NCBI RefSeq assembly: GCF_964355755.1
Contig: NC_092673.1
Coordinates: 21,023,001-21,087,000, forward strand
Source of the DNA: Antedon mediterranea
Lineage: Eukaryota > Echinodermata > Crinoidea > Comatulida > Antedonidae
Length of the DNA stretch: 64,000 nt
Reading direction: 5' to 3'
This document shows positions 35,024 to 47,353 of the stretch, one piece after another. The translations under genes were made by a program, and so were the position numbers. Under the pieces are notes generated by a model. The model saw only the letters and a list, made by a program, of their open reading frames with translations, had not been told where the DNA came from and searched no databases. Numbering within the stretch: the first letter of the stretch is position 1; every line of letters starts with the position of its first letter.

Positions 35024-38004
35024 TCATTTCTTTTTGTCTGCAGCAATAGCTCTCATTCGTGCATAAATTACATCCCAGTCAATGTATATTCCTTGAAGGT
35101 GTCGTGGATTTTGGCTTCCTGGTGGAACTGTAAAAGCAGACCGACCGTGGAGGACCCGGGTGTTGTTAAAACAAGCAGCTTCACCTGCAAAATACCAAAT
35201 AAACTTAAACATGTTGGAAAGAATTAACTGGAAAGGAACAGTGAGGTCCATAATACTAGCTTTCAATTTGCGACAACCAACCTAGGTCAGGTCAATCGAT
35301 GCGTAGTCGGTCGTCGCCTCGACCTATAAACAATCAAACCTGTGCCGAGCAAAAAAAAACGGATAGCGTAATTTGGACATAGAAAACATCAAACGTGTGC
35401 CGAGCCAAGAAACACATGGCGTAATTTGGACCTATAAACCATCAAACGTGTGCCGAGCAAAGAAACCCATGGCGTAATTTGGACCTAGAAAACATCAAAC
35501 CTGTGCCGAGCGGGGAAACACATGGTGTAGTTTGGTTGTCGATCGTCGAAAATCAAAAGCTTTGTACTAACTGTAGGTGACAGGAGATCACAAGTGGTAC
35601 TCTCTCCAATATGGCTAGTTGAATCAAAAAACAAAAAAGTTTACGAAAACAAATATTAAATTAATGTAACATAATCACAGAACAATAAAGTGATTTTTGA
35701 TAATATAGGAACTAACCTTCTTTTAATTTAAATGATGTAAAGTTATCTTTCTGGTATAAAGCTGAATTGAAGGTTGCCAATGCATGGTACACCTTCTTCA
35801 CATCTTCAGGGCCTACACTCATTTGAACACCACGCACATGATTATTAAAATTGACCTGTTTAATTTGACCTTTTTCATCTAATCTGAAATTAAAATCAAT
35901 TATTTATATAATAGATACAGCTGAATTTGGAGAACATTTATGGGAAAACAGTACATTAACAATGAATTTACCAACATTTTTAGCTTAAAAATATTTTGGC
36001 CAAATATGTCTGGTTTTCTGGAAAGTCTGGTACATTTGAAATGAAATGTGTTTGTAATGATAAAAACAAATTTAGGACCATTTTGAACTCGAGAAAAGTC
36101 GGATATTGGGAGAGTTTCCTGTTTTCAGAAAGTCTGTATTGGGCCGGGAAGAGTTGACTGTATACAGTATGTCGACACCGATTACAGTATGCGACATAAC
36201 TGATTAAATTTACATCCTGCAATTAAAACAACTGTAGACAATTATACAAACCTAATAATGGGTTTCCAATCAGATAAAACATAGGGTGTGTTTGCTACTT
36301 CATCCTTTCCTTCATCAACGAAATTAATATGGACACTGCTTAGAATGTCATAAATGTCTGGATCTTTTTGCCGTAAGTCGTCAGCAACTTTGAAGCCATC
36401 TGCAAACTCGTTTGATCCGCCATGTTCACTGCTTTGAATACAATGTAATATTTGAATCTAGACGGAAACAAAACAACCAATTAATGATAGAAAATATCTA
36501 ATGGTCATTAATTACGGTTTCCTAAAACTACAGAATTATGTGACAAGGTTACAGTCCCTATTATATAACACACCTGGTTGTATTCTTGCAATTTGATTGG
36601 TCAATTACGTATCACGTGTCATTTGGAATTAGCCCAAAAAATGATATCTAATGGTGATAATGAACGTGCTCTAATGCTTTTTGTAAACATTTTGAGAGTT
36701 TTTGACTGATCTCGTTCAGAAAGCAACTTGCGCGCCGTCTATAACTATTCTACTTCACGTCTAAAGTTTGAACACTGCCTATTTTAATGGCCTAGTTTCC
36801 CGGCCTAGTATTCGTCAATGATTTACAATGGATGATAAAAGTAGGTTTGTTATAAAACAAATAAAGGAATGTTTTGTATTTGTTGAATGGAGAGAATATT
36901 TCACTCTATTTTCAATACTTACACCAGGTTCATACTTATAAAATGGAAGATCTGTGTGAAGACAAAGTCTATATGACGTGTATGCTAAGTTGGTTGGGTC
37001 TGGGTTTGATTTTACCACAAAATCTTCACTGGAATGAAAAGAAAAAACAACAGTTAAATTACAACAGTTAATTTCTGTTAGAGACAAACAAAGCTTCAAC
37101 ATGTGCAAATATTTTTTATCTACAACAAAATTATGTCAACAGCATGTACAGTAGTCTGACCATCCAGGGGCCATCACAGACGTGACCTTATCTCCACCCC
37201 TTGTGACCTTATCTCCACACATTTGTGACCTATGCTAATTCGATTTCCTGACAAATGATACTACACAATGAAAATGATTACTACAATAAGCAAAATTCAA
37301 ATTATATTTTCTCACCCATAACATGTCTGTCGTGGATATGAAACTTTTTCTGCCAATCTGAACAGGTTCTTGTCGTTATCCCCCAAATTATCTAATATAC
37401 TGAAACCGTACGTATGGAGACTGGCAAGCCAAGAATATAAACAAGATTCGTCTGACATAACATCATGAAAAGAAAATCTTGGCATCTTTTCTTTGGTCAT
37501 CTCTGAACCCCAGTATTTCACATCCATGTCATCAATCAAATCTAGTGCAGCAGGGAATTTGACATCTTTTAACCAGTTTACAGGGTATTCACTCTTGTGA
37601 TCATCTGACCACTGCATAATAATCGAATGACCATCAATGTGCATCTCAGTCTTTATTGGATGGACATCAATGTCAAGGTTCTCCAGCAGCTGAATTCTGT
37701 GCACAGATGATTTGTCGTGGCATTCTGAGCAACGACAATTATCTCTTAACCAGACAAATGGATAACGAGTCTCTGTATTGTCTGAAAATTGAACACTAAT
37801 AATGTCTGTGCTTTTATCGACCTTGAATCCAGCAACATTTTGGTTGATCGCAGATGCATTATCTCTTACTGATGTGTATAATCGATTCAGGCCATTGTCA
37901 AGTGGACGGAATTTGTTCTGTAATCTTTCCCTACAGTTCTGTTGAAATACTGAACATGTATTTGAATATCTCAATACTCTTAATAAACTGGACCGAAACA
38001 TCAT
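35024..38004 (-). CDS. BBOX1: Gamma-butyrobetaine dioxygenase-like enzyme
   Basis: Five exons: 38004-37316, 37028-36923, 36457-36252, 35883-35717, 35184-35024. They give 442 residues with consistent phase. The N-terminal domain has the zinc set C90, C92, C95 (WLRDNCRCSEC) and a likely fourth ligand H136 (SDDHKSEY). The catalytic domain is a 2-oxoglutarate/Fe(II) jelly roll with H254 and D256 (LHTDLPFY) and H402 (RVLHGR); R417 (RHLQG) is placed to bind 2-oxoglutarate. ILHCIQSSEHGGSNEFADGF and the C-terminal YIDWDVIYARMR favour BBOX1 over TMLHE. The BBOX1 enzyme makes L-carnitine. The N-terminus (MMFRSSLLRVLRYSNTCSVF), basic and hydrophobic without acidic residues, looks like a mitochondrial presequence that human BBOX1 lacks. 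Animal lineages often carry several paralogs, so exact orthology and substrate are uncertain. Confidence 0.82.
35320..35535. repeat. 53-bp tandem repeat, about four units
   Basis: Units contain ATCAAACGTGTGCCGAGCAA followed by GGCGTAATTTGGACC. It lies in the last intron of the dioxygenase gene and has point differences between units. No reading frame. Confidence 0.85.
36030..36165. repeat. Dispersed repeat shared with 59440-59595
   Basis: Both copies begin GGCCAAATATGTCTGGTTTT and hold several spaced AGTCTGGTA/AGTCCGGTATT motifs before ending GACTGTATA. No coding capacity. It lies in intron 3 of the dioxygenase gene. Confidence 0.65.
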
Positions 38005-39020
38005 TCCTAAGATTAGGGAAAAAAAATCTTTTTCAGTAACTCATTATGGAAAAAGGAGAAATACATTAATCACAAATAAATTTGTAAAAAAGGCAACCAG
38101 TCCAGGGTACAATCTAACTATTTATTACTTCATGGTGTTTTTTGTTAAAACAAACCAATGCTGAAATAATAGTGGATAGGAGAACCATATAGGCACGTCA
38201 CTCCACATTTGACCTGCCACTCTCCATCTTGCGGTTGCATAACTGAACTTTAGCCGATATCGACTAAATAATAATAATACCGACTTGAATTGGTTGATTG
38301 AGTCAGATTCTATGACTGTTGACGGTAATTTATTCAAGACATTGCATATATGTTTTGTGTGATGAAGTACTTTTGTCTGATTTTTAGATGACATATGTCA
38401 TTATTGTATTATTTAACATTGATAAATTAAATTACTGTGCTTGATTCATTAGAGATAAGTGTAATAAGATATTTCTGTATACGCCCATGCCTATAAAACT
38501 TACCTATAATTGTAGTAAAAACTAACAAGAACAGCATAAACTGACTACACACTAGGCGGTGCCTAACTTAGTACAGTAGTATATTATTATGTCCCGCATG
38601 GAGGTAAACCTCTGGATGGGACGGGTATAAAAACGCACACAAAACTGTTTGAAATTGCCAGACTTATTACACTACGTATAAATATAGGCTAGTATCTTCC
38701 ATTCCATACCGATAAACGAACAAAACAATTCATTGATTACCAAACATAATTATTACTACCTACCTGCATTCAAAGACTCGGATTTCAGAAACACAACTGA
38801 CTGAACAACCGTTGATCGCCCGTAGAATTGTGCAAGATAAGAAAGATTAGCCAATCAGCGAACACAATTATGTATTACTATACCATGATTGGTACATCTT
38901 CTAACAAGTTGTCTTTAACAGCAATTATTCCCAGGGTCGTTGCGGTTCATTGCATGTACACAAAACAAATCCCACCACCACATCACACAACACCACCGCG
39001 GCCGCATTACATCGGATTAA
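38005..39020. other. Divergent promoter region between the dioxygenase and ETNK genes
   Basis: About 1 kb between two opposite start codons. It holds a possible LINE C-terminal remnant on the minus strand at about 38125-38394 (LNKLPSTVIESDSINQFKSV). A GCGGCCGC site lies near 38998, just before the ETNK start. No TATA box is convincing. Confidence 0.4.
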
Positions 39021-42000
39021 ATGGGTCCTAATAAAGTTGATATACCACAAATTGATATTACTGTTAGAGATGGATTTGAAAAAGAAGACTGCCTAAAATT
39101 AATGAGTGTTGTGCGACCCAACTGGACTCAAGGCGATATTCAATTTAAGGTAGAAGACACGTGTACTAAATCTATAGGTCTACGTACTACGGCGGATTCC
39201 CACTACTACGGCGGCTACCCCTACTACTCTAGAGTAGGCCTCCTCCATCCGGTCCCCAGCCAGCTAGGGGAAAGTTGACCTTGGTCCTAATCCTACAGTA
39301 TAACTGCTATTCAAGGTGCCTAGAAGTATAGTAGTAGAGTATATATAGCTAGCCTAGATTAGCAACATCTCTTTATATAGCTATCATTAAAGAAAATTGT
39401 TGTTGAAGAATGTAGACAAGGGCCTCTATAAATTATTAACGATATATTTTCCAACTGATAAATAATTTTTTCAATTCAATTCAATTTCTTTATTGCTGCA
39501 AATGCCATCAAGGGCTAATATCCGCTTAAACATACAACATCATACAAATTATAATATACATATTTACATTTAAAATTTAAACACAAAAAATTGTAGTCAT
39601 TACTAGTACTACTGTTGTAATTTGTAAACAATTTTATGTTTATATTATTTTTCTTTAAGTGAATATTACAAAATGATTTATTTGTCATGTTTTTGAGGCA
39701 ATAAATCATTAATAAGAAATGTTGCATTTTTGTGCACATTATAACCCAGTGCATTCATATTTATTAAATAAAATATTAAAAACGAGTTTTCACTGTCATA
39801 GATATTTACATCGGGAATTACAAACAAGTTGATAGGATGCTACTTGGGTGAAAATAAGTCCAATATGGTACTTGTCCGCATTTATGGTTTGAAGACCGAA
39901 GTGATTATTGACCGTGAAAGCGAGATTAAAACATTTCAAATTCTTTTTGCTGCCGATTGTGGTCCAGAACTGTACGCTATCTTCAACAATGGACTTTGTT
40001 ATGATTACATCACTGGTGTGACGCTGACAATGCAAAGTGTTCGTGATGAACAGATAGCAAAGTTAGTACCGTAGTTGTTGTAATCAGTACATAAAAGCGG
40101 TCTTGTCTGTGAAAATAATTTGACTTGGAGAGGCAAACCAGATAATTAAAATTTTGTGAACAATTATCATACAGGGGGTAGCCAGCATGAGGCTCGCCTC
40201 GTTTGAAATTTTTACCACCCACCACAATTCCCCAGCACATATCGTTTTTATAGTAATAATTATATTTAAACCATCTTTGCCTTGTCTGTTTTTAACCTTT
40301 TGGTATGGCCTTGTCATACCTTTAAATAAGAATAATTTTCTCATTACGTTTTTTGTTGTCAATTTTTATACAGGCTCATTGCAAAAGAATTGGTGCGAAT
40401 GCATTGTATTCAGCCACCAGAGGGTGCTGTTCCAGAACCAACACTCTTCAAAACACTCAGAAAATGGCAAAAGTCACTTCCAGCCAAATTTGATGACCCT
40501 CTTAAAAATGAAAAGTAGTTTTCATCATTTCCTTCTGCAAAATACTTTTATAAAATTATTCATTCAGACCATTATGGTAAATGATCTTGGTGATGCTAAT
40601 TTATAACTGGAAAGACAAAGTACACACTGAAAAACTTCTGAGCTGAGGGCGGCTCCAAATGTTTTTTGAAAAATCAAACAATGCTCATTTTCAATAATCA
40701 ATAAGTAAAAACTTTTGATTGCCATTTAATAACAATCTTATAAAAATTACTTTCATTCTACAGATATTTGAAAGAATATCCTAGTGCTGATATTCTGTCA
40801 AAAGAAATCGATTTGTTAGAAGAAGTGTTGACAAAACAAGACAATAACAACGTTGTTTTTACACATCATGATCTTCTACTTGAGAACGTTCTCTTCGATA
40901 AGGTCAAAGGTAAATTGACTCTATGAAAAATGTATATAAAATTATTAGTTAGGTACACAGAGTAAAATACGCAAACTCTATCTGGTTTAAAATCTTTATT
41001 TTTCAGACAAAGTTTCATTCATTGACTATGAATATGCATCCTACAGCTACCAAGCTTTTGATATTGCTAACCATTTCAATGAATATGCCGGTAAGTGGAG
41101 GATTGAGCGGGAGAGATAAGGTACCTCCTATGGGTACACTAAGATGTATTGTCCCTCAAAAACATGAAAAATTAAGATTAATAAAATCAGACTTTGAATA
41201 TGTTATTTTGTAGTTTTAATAAAGTTAATCACTTCCATAGAATAAAAATAATGTTTTCATATATAAAATGACAAAATAAATGATTAAATTCAACCAAAAA
41301 TCCATTGGCTGGCAGCCAATTTGACAATTTTTTTTGCTTTAAATTACATTTTTTCAGGTAAATACATTTTTTTTCAATCAAAATTTTGGTCAAAGTGGAT
41401 AACTATTACATTAAAATGGAATATTCAACAAAAAATTTTTACAAATTTATTTTTTTAGGGGGACAATACATCTTTAAACACTACTGTAAAGAAAAACTGT
41501 TATATTGTATGTAAATGTATTCAAATTAATATAAAGAAAGATTTTAACTAAAGGTATTGATGAAGTTGACTACAATCTCTATCCTGGAAAAGAGTATCAA
41601 TTGAAATGGTTGAGAGAATATTTGACCAATTGGAACAAAGCGAAAAATATAGATGGACCAATCACAGATGGACAACTAGAAAGCTTTTATGCAACCGTTA
41701 ATAAGTTTGCATTGGTAGGTTAATATTTAAACACAATTTTCATGTTACTTAACAGGGATGTTGTGAACAAAAGGTTTTGTAATCCTAAGTTACAAAATAA
41801 TGAAGCCACTTCTTAGAGGCGGAGGTGCTAGGGGATGGTATATTTTTAGACTGGAGGATTCTAAAATCTCTAAAGATTCAACATTTCATTTTCTCTTATA
41901 AAGGCTTCTCATATGTTTTGGGGACTATGGGGCATAATACAAGCTTACAACTCTGTCATCGATTTTGACTTTCTACAGTAAGTCTGACCTTATTGAATTA

Positions 42001-44272
42001 ATGTCGATCTTCTTTAAAGTTTATCTATTAAACTGCATGTATTTATATGCATCAAATTCATTTACAAGAGCATTTTAATTACATTTTACAAACCAAATAA
42101 TTAAAAAATTTGGTGGTGTATACTTTTATGGGATGCTAGTCAAGTCGCCCCATCGCAAAGTCGCCCCATACAAAGTCGCCCCTTACACAGTCGCCCCATC
42201 GCAAAGTCGCCCCAAAACAAAGTCGCCCCGACACAGTCGCCCCATCGCAAAGTCGCCCCATCGCAAAGTCGCCCCATTGCAAAGTCGCCCCAACGCAAAG
42301 TCGCCCCATCGCAAAGTCGCCCCATCACAAAGTCGCCCTATCGCAAAGTCGCCCCAAAACGTTAAAAAATAGTTTACAAGTGCGTAAAATGTCGCAATGA
42401 TACACAAAATAACACGGAACGTGTAGGCATAAAAAGGGGAAGCCCCGCCATGTAGTCTCAGGTCACACGATCGGCACGCACCCCCATCCATCATCAGAGA
42501 GGAAGCCCCCGACTAATCACTCCGCGGTCGCACTAACGTGCTAGCTTACCAGAGGGAAACCCCCGTAATTACTCCGCCGTTGTCGTCGTACTACAACGCA
42601 CCATCTGAAGATGGGGAAACCCCGCCGGAGTTTTACGATGATATCAGTCGCGTTCGAAATCGGTCGCGTTTAAATTTAGTCGCGATAAAATGATGTTATA
42701 CGATCTAGATTATTTTTACTTTGGTCGATGAATATGTATTATTATTATTAGGCCTATATTAATAATTTGTAAACATAGTTTAAGATTATAATATTATCCA
42801 GCATAATGTCATTTAGCAGTACATAATTATTTAAATGTGAAATATTTTATAGGAAACGTAGGCTACGTCTGTGTCTTTTATTTTATATGCAACAAATTAC
42901 GTAAAACAATTTATTTATAAACATTCAGTTTACTATTATATACATAGTATTACGTAATGAACATTGATTGTAAGCCTGGAAAAAGGCAATCCCATCATTA
43001 TATCCATTATAAAATTGCATCATATCACCACTATATGTCGTAAATGATGACGTGCGTGTGTGTATTCGTCGTACGTCCGTGTACGTATTATTCCGTGCCT
43101 CTTCACTGTCTTGTTTAATTTAAAATTAAATAAATACCCGATATGAGGATATTAGGCATGATAATTAGAATGTTCTAGGCCTAACCAAAGGGGTTGAAAA
43201 GAATTTCTTCAGTAAAATGATCATTGTGCTGTTGAATAAAAGGCGACTCGCCATCTGAAACATTCTCTGAAACCAATCGGAGCTGCGCCTTCTGGTATCT
43301 GTTTCCTCACAGCTGCTACGTCTTTCTGCTGACCGTCGGGGATTCCCCTTTTTAAAAAACACGCACACGATACTGTACGATGGTTTTTCCATGGTCAAAA
43401 TGTAGCGTTTTAATTTTACTAAAATACCTGCAAGTAAAACAATCATATCGGCGATGAAATCCTTTTTTTTTTTATTTCTTTATTTTGAAGTGTCATTATA
43501 AAAATAATTAAGACACATAACTTGTCAATAAATGCAAAATGATCAATAAGTAGCCTATAACACTCATTGTCTTACAACACTGTTATTGTTTTAACTACTG
43601 TAAATCTATAGGAAGGCCTAGGCTACTACACATTTATACATTTATTATATTATCCTAAAAAATTAGCTGGTATCCACGCGTAGGTTGAAGAAAGATTCGT
43701 AATTGTGGCTCTGGTAACTAATTTTAAAATCATATTAAATTAACATTTTCGAAACTATAAATCAGGGATAATCTTTTTAGAACTTTCAAACAAGGGACCA
43801 TTTTTTTAATGATTTTTAAAAAGCACATCACTCCATTAAAACCTGTAAAATAAAAATTAAAACACAAATTATGTATATAGGATAAACATTATACTGTATA
43901 CGACATTAGCGCGACCAAAGTAACAACGCAATCGATATCAAACGCAACCAATATGATTAAAACCGTGGGCGACTTTGCGTTGGGGCGACTTTGCGATGGG
44001 GCGAATTTGCGATGGGGCGACTTTGTAATGGGGCGACTTTGCGATGGGGCGACTGTGCCGGGGCGACTTTGTTTTGGGGCGACTTTGCGATGGGGCGACT
44101 TTGTATTGGGCGACTTTGTATGGGGCGACTTTGCGATGGGGCGACTTGACTGGATCCCCTTTTATGAACTACCAAATTAAGTAGTACAATAAATCTGTTA
44201 TTTTTTGTTAGATATGGTATTATACGTTTAGATGAATACTACAAGAAGAAGGGAGAATTTCTGGCTTTGTAA
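39021..44272 (+). CDS. ETNK1: Ethanolamine kinase
   Basis: Eight exons: 39021-39149, 39802-40061, 40374-40514, 40764-40909, 41007-41090, 41554-41714, 41904-41977, 44212-44272. They give 351 residues with consistent phase. IFTSGITNKLIGCYLGE and VLVRIYGLKTEVIIDRESEI are diagnostic of the family. The kinase loop is FTHHDLLLENVLF (catalytic D213, N218), followed by FIDYEYA (metal-binding D232 and E234). The family ATP-phosphorylates ethanolamine, the first step of the CDP-ethanolamine route to phosphatidylethanolamine, in the cytosol. In the loop, His212 replaces the Asn usual in this family (HND). Invertebrates often have one gene co-orthologous to ETNK1 and ETNK2, so the symbol is nominal. Intron 5 holds a MITE and intron 7 a 2-kb foldback transposon. 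An AATAAA lies at 44449-44454. Confidence 0.88.
41136..41478. mobile_element. MITE family B, full copy in ETNK intron 5
   Basis: Left end AAGATGTATTGTCCCTCAAA and right end GGGGGACAATACATCTTTAA are inverted copies. Interior blocks match the copy at 4144-4405. The insertion has left GT..AG sites of the host intron intact. Confidence 0.8.
42131..44158. mobile_element. Foldback transposon with minisatellite termini (TU-like)
   Basis: Both ends are arrays of a roughly 15-bp unit, GTCGCCCCATCGCAAA, direct at 42136-42362 and reverse-complement at about 43965-44150. The outermost bases (AGTCAAGTCGCCCCATCGCA) are identical inverted copies. The 8-bp sequence CTTTTATG lies on both sides (42123-42130 and 44159-44166), the signature of a target-site duplication. 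Inside the arrays lie a second inverted GGTCGCG/CGCGACC-type block and about 1.2 kb of unique DNA with no convincing transposase. Sea-urchin TU elements are described with the same design (15-bp tandem units in the outer inverted repeat, 8-bp duplication). It is non-autonomous and sits in the last intron of ETNK. Confidence 0.85.
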
Positions 44273-45044
44273 CGCACATCAGGGTCCACCTATCAATACC
44301 TCATTTGACGATCAATACCTCAATTTGACTTATTGTCTTTGTCTACTTACTAATTGGCTGACATTTTTTTAAATAATGAAATATATACTATTAATACCAG
44401 AATTTTAATTGTTCTGTTCTATTTTTTATCCTTTATTTTGCTGATTTCAATAAATATTTATTGAACTTGTACTAGAAATAAAAAGCTAACTTTAAACAAA
44501 AAAGAAACGTAACGCAACATAAGTAACGCACGAGAAGATAAGCAAACAAATATAACCATGAGACACAAAAGTAAAAAAAACATTTTAAAATTTTTTTTTT
44601 TGTTCGCATTTTAAAATAATGTATTGTATATAGGGTAAACATTGAATTATATATCTAAAAAATACATACTGAAAATAATTATATAACATTAGTAAATGTA
44701 TCTTCTGCAGGGATCCATTCTGCAGTACATTTATTAGTTAAGCGTTTACATTTTTAGATGTTGAGAATTATAGAACAAAAAAAACATTAGAAAATTAGGA
44801 AAAAGGGTGGATAACAGAAAAGAAATATTAATGTTCAGATTCTAAGAACAGTAACAAAATAAAATAGATAAAATAACATAATGTAAATATAAATCCAAAG
44901 GCAAATTACTGAAAAAAATGACAATGCTGTGGGTATCAGTGGCTGGATCTCAATGGAGATACAAAAATAAAAAGCGAAAAGCTAAATCAAAACGATAAAG
45001 TAAACAGCCAGAAAAGTTAGCAGAGCTTTCGGGCAACACTGTGA

Positions 45045-45360
45045 GTGAGTGTGGCCGAGCGGTTAAGACAGTGGAACCGTAATCACGTAGCCATAACATC
45101 GGCAGGGGTTCGAGGCTCACTCACTCCATGGTTCTGGTGGTAGAAAACGAGTCTTCTCGGATAAGGACTATAAACCGTAGGTCCAGTGTACACAACTTGC
45201 TCGTGTGCACTTTAAAGAACCTAGTACATCTTTCGAGACGAGTAGGGGGTTACCCCGGTGTATTAGTACATCACAGCCACTGATCACCAACTGGGCCCTC
45301 TGGGAGATCAGTCTTTGACTGAAGACTAGGTTACCCAGTATAAAGATAAAACAAACAAAC
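45045..45360 (+). mobile_element. Full-length tRNA-derived SINE, family 1
   Basis: The head resembles a class II tRNA (Leu/Ser type): GTGAGTG pairs with CACTCAC as an acceptor-like stem, with A box TGGCCGAGCGG and B box GGGTTCGAGGC. The body follows (GGTTCTGGTGGTAG, GTGCACTTTAAAGAACC, CACTGATCACCAACTGGGCC) and ends in AAACAAACAAAC. Related copies lie at 52050-52342 and 57058-57330 (minus strand), with fragments near 17505, 19845 and 24945. Confidence 0.85.
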
Positions 45361-45958
45361 ACTAGCCCTTCATCAGTGCAAGTGAAGGAATTTGGATAAC
45401 GTCAATAATAAATATATATATATATATAAAAAAAACAAACAAAAGTGAGAATAACAATAAAATAGTTCTTATTATTATGCTTATCACAGAAGTATTCAAT
45501 AATTGTATTAATCTGTTGATGATGAAATGAATAAATAGTCGTTGACAGTTGACACCACAAAAGAGAGAAAAAAACTTTAAACAACTAAATTGTGCTATTT
45601 ATGGATATTTTGAAAAATCTATTTATAAAATCGCATTCTGTAACTTTAAATTATGATACAAGAGGTGCAACAATGATAATGTATTACCCTCATGCAGATC
45701 CTGGATTTTGAAATAAATGGGACCAGGGGAGGGCCTAAAATGAGGTCCTCCTAAATACCAAGACCTACCAAGAACCATGGAGGTATAAAATTTAAAAAAA
45801 TGTTATACCTCCCTGCAAGAACTACCAAGACCTGTCAATCTAAAGTGTTAATTTAACAATAAAATCTCAATTTTAGCGCGATATAGACACCAAAAATGCT
45901 TCGCGACACGAACTGAGTTGATGCAATGTTTGTGTTTTTAGCTGGTGGATTTTAAAAA

Positions 45959-45966
45959 TGACGTCA
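45959..45966. promoter_or_regulatory. Perfect CRE palindrome TGACGTCA
   Basis: A full cAMP-response element sequence in a CpG-containing patch that could be a promoter. No transcript evidence is available. Its link to the PGC-1 gene 6.8 kb downstream is inference. Confidence 0.35.
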
Positions 45967-47353
45967 TTACCACGCGTGTCTACTCGACGACTCGCTCGAG
46001 GAGTTTTGTTGGATGATGATGGATATAAGCATGCAATATGGCGACACGTGCATGAAATTTGATTAAACTTACTTTAATAAATACTGACGTTATAATACAT
46101 ATTTTTGACCATATAAAGCCTGAAGTGAATGGTGAAAGAGGTAGGTATTTATATATTTATTGTATTTGAAGGTATTTTTTGTTAACATTTCACAAATCTG
46201 CCGATTTAGCCTAGGCTAACCACGCGGATCAACCACGCACACGGCTGCTGCTCAAGCATGGCATGATGAGTGCATTAGACTGCTCTTACAACTGGGTTGA
46301 GTTACACACTCTGAGCCTAGCACTAGGCTAGGCCTATATGAATATGTATGAAACTTTTGCAGATTAAAAGCTTATTATATAGAACATGTAAACACAAATA
46401 AGCATATAGGGCCTAGGCTAACAATACACAGAACATCATTAATATTTGAATTCAATTTCTTGTTCTTCTTTCTTGTGTTGATATTTGCTTAATTTAATAA
46501 ATAATATTTAATAGTTAGGCTGGCCTAAACTACTATTACTAACAAACTAGGCCTAAAAATTAGGCGTCATACTTATATAATAGGATCAGGTTACAAAATC
46601 TTGGCATTCCCTAACACAGTACCTAATAATAACATGCCTTATAAAAAGGGTATCGGATCATCTCGGTCGCGTTTCATTTCGGTCGCGCTTCCGGTAAATC
46701 GAACTTCCGGCGATTTCTATGGAACGCCGCTCAATGCAGTACTGTACACTGTAAGCTCTAATTAAAGATCGAAGTGTAGTCTCTATTATTTTTTAGGTGT
46801 TTATTTTAAAAATGATTTTATATAATTAATAATCATTATATTTAAATAAATATTGTAAAAACAGTATGTATGTTATTAATATTAGTTTAACTTTTTTTTA
46901 AATGTTTTTATAATTATATTATAAGCATTATATTTTGATATATTTTGTAAATATTCTATTTGTTTCTGACGGGAAAAATAACATACAAACTCACTTTACA
47001 CTTTTGTCAATGATCATTCAATCTTTTTATTTTTAAAACAAAAACATATACACAAATATTGTTTTGCATTAATGTAATGCAAAACAAACTCGTTTCACAC
47101 TGTTTTTCAATTCAATCCTTTTATTTTTAAAACAAAAACGCATATACAATACAAATGTTTACATTCATCATTCAAATTGAAACCTTTTTATTTACATCTA
47201 CAAACGTTATTTAATTTATCTATGTATTTAATATTTATTTATTAACAATGTTTACCTCTATTTACATCTACAGACGTTATTTAATTTATCTATTTTTTTA
47301 ATCTTTTATTTATTAGCAATATTTACATCTATCTCATCTACAAATCGCGAACA

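Larger units (their letters stand above)
44273..46648. other. Gene-poor region downstream of ETNK
   Basis: ETNK 3' UTR to about 44470, then AT-rich DNA with one full SINE at 45045-45360. A GC-richer, CpG-containing patch at about 45880-46065 holds the palindrome TGACGTCA. A possible donor (AAAGAG|GTAGGT) at 46141 could end a non-coding first exon of a plus-strand gene. No protein-coding gene is supported. Confidence 0.4.

Noticed and set aside
38125-38394. Protein-coding gene on the minus strand between the dioxygenase and ETNK genes
   Set aside because: Only a LINE-like LPSTVIESDSINQFK segment is recognisable; the rest is not conserved-looking, so it was noted only as a possible LINE remnant.
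39829-40074. Separate small gene starting with Met at 39829
   Set aside because: It is exon 2 of ethanolamine kinase, whose upstream part IFTSGITNK lies before this Met and joins exon 1 in phase.
42133-42372. Array of regularly spaced short repeats resembling a CRISPR array, with open frames on both strands
   Set aside because: The units are contiguous without spacers, the host is a eukaryote, and a matching inverted array bounds the other end of a transposon.
45045-45135. Leu/Ser-like tRNA gene
   Set aside because: The A and B boxes fit, but the sequence is the head of a repeated element with a constant body and tail found elsewhere in the window; anticodon arm is not convincing.
45958-46062. 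34-codon open frame starting within the TGACGTCA patch
   Set aside because: It ends at a TGA before any donor and could not be joined in frame to the PGC-1-like exons; at most it is an upstream open frame in a leader.
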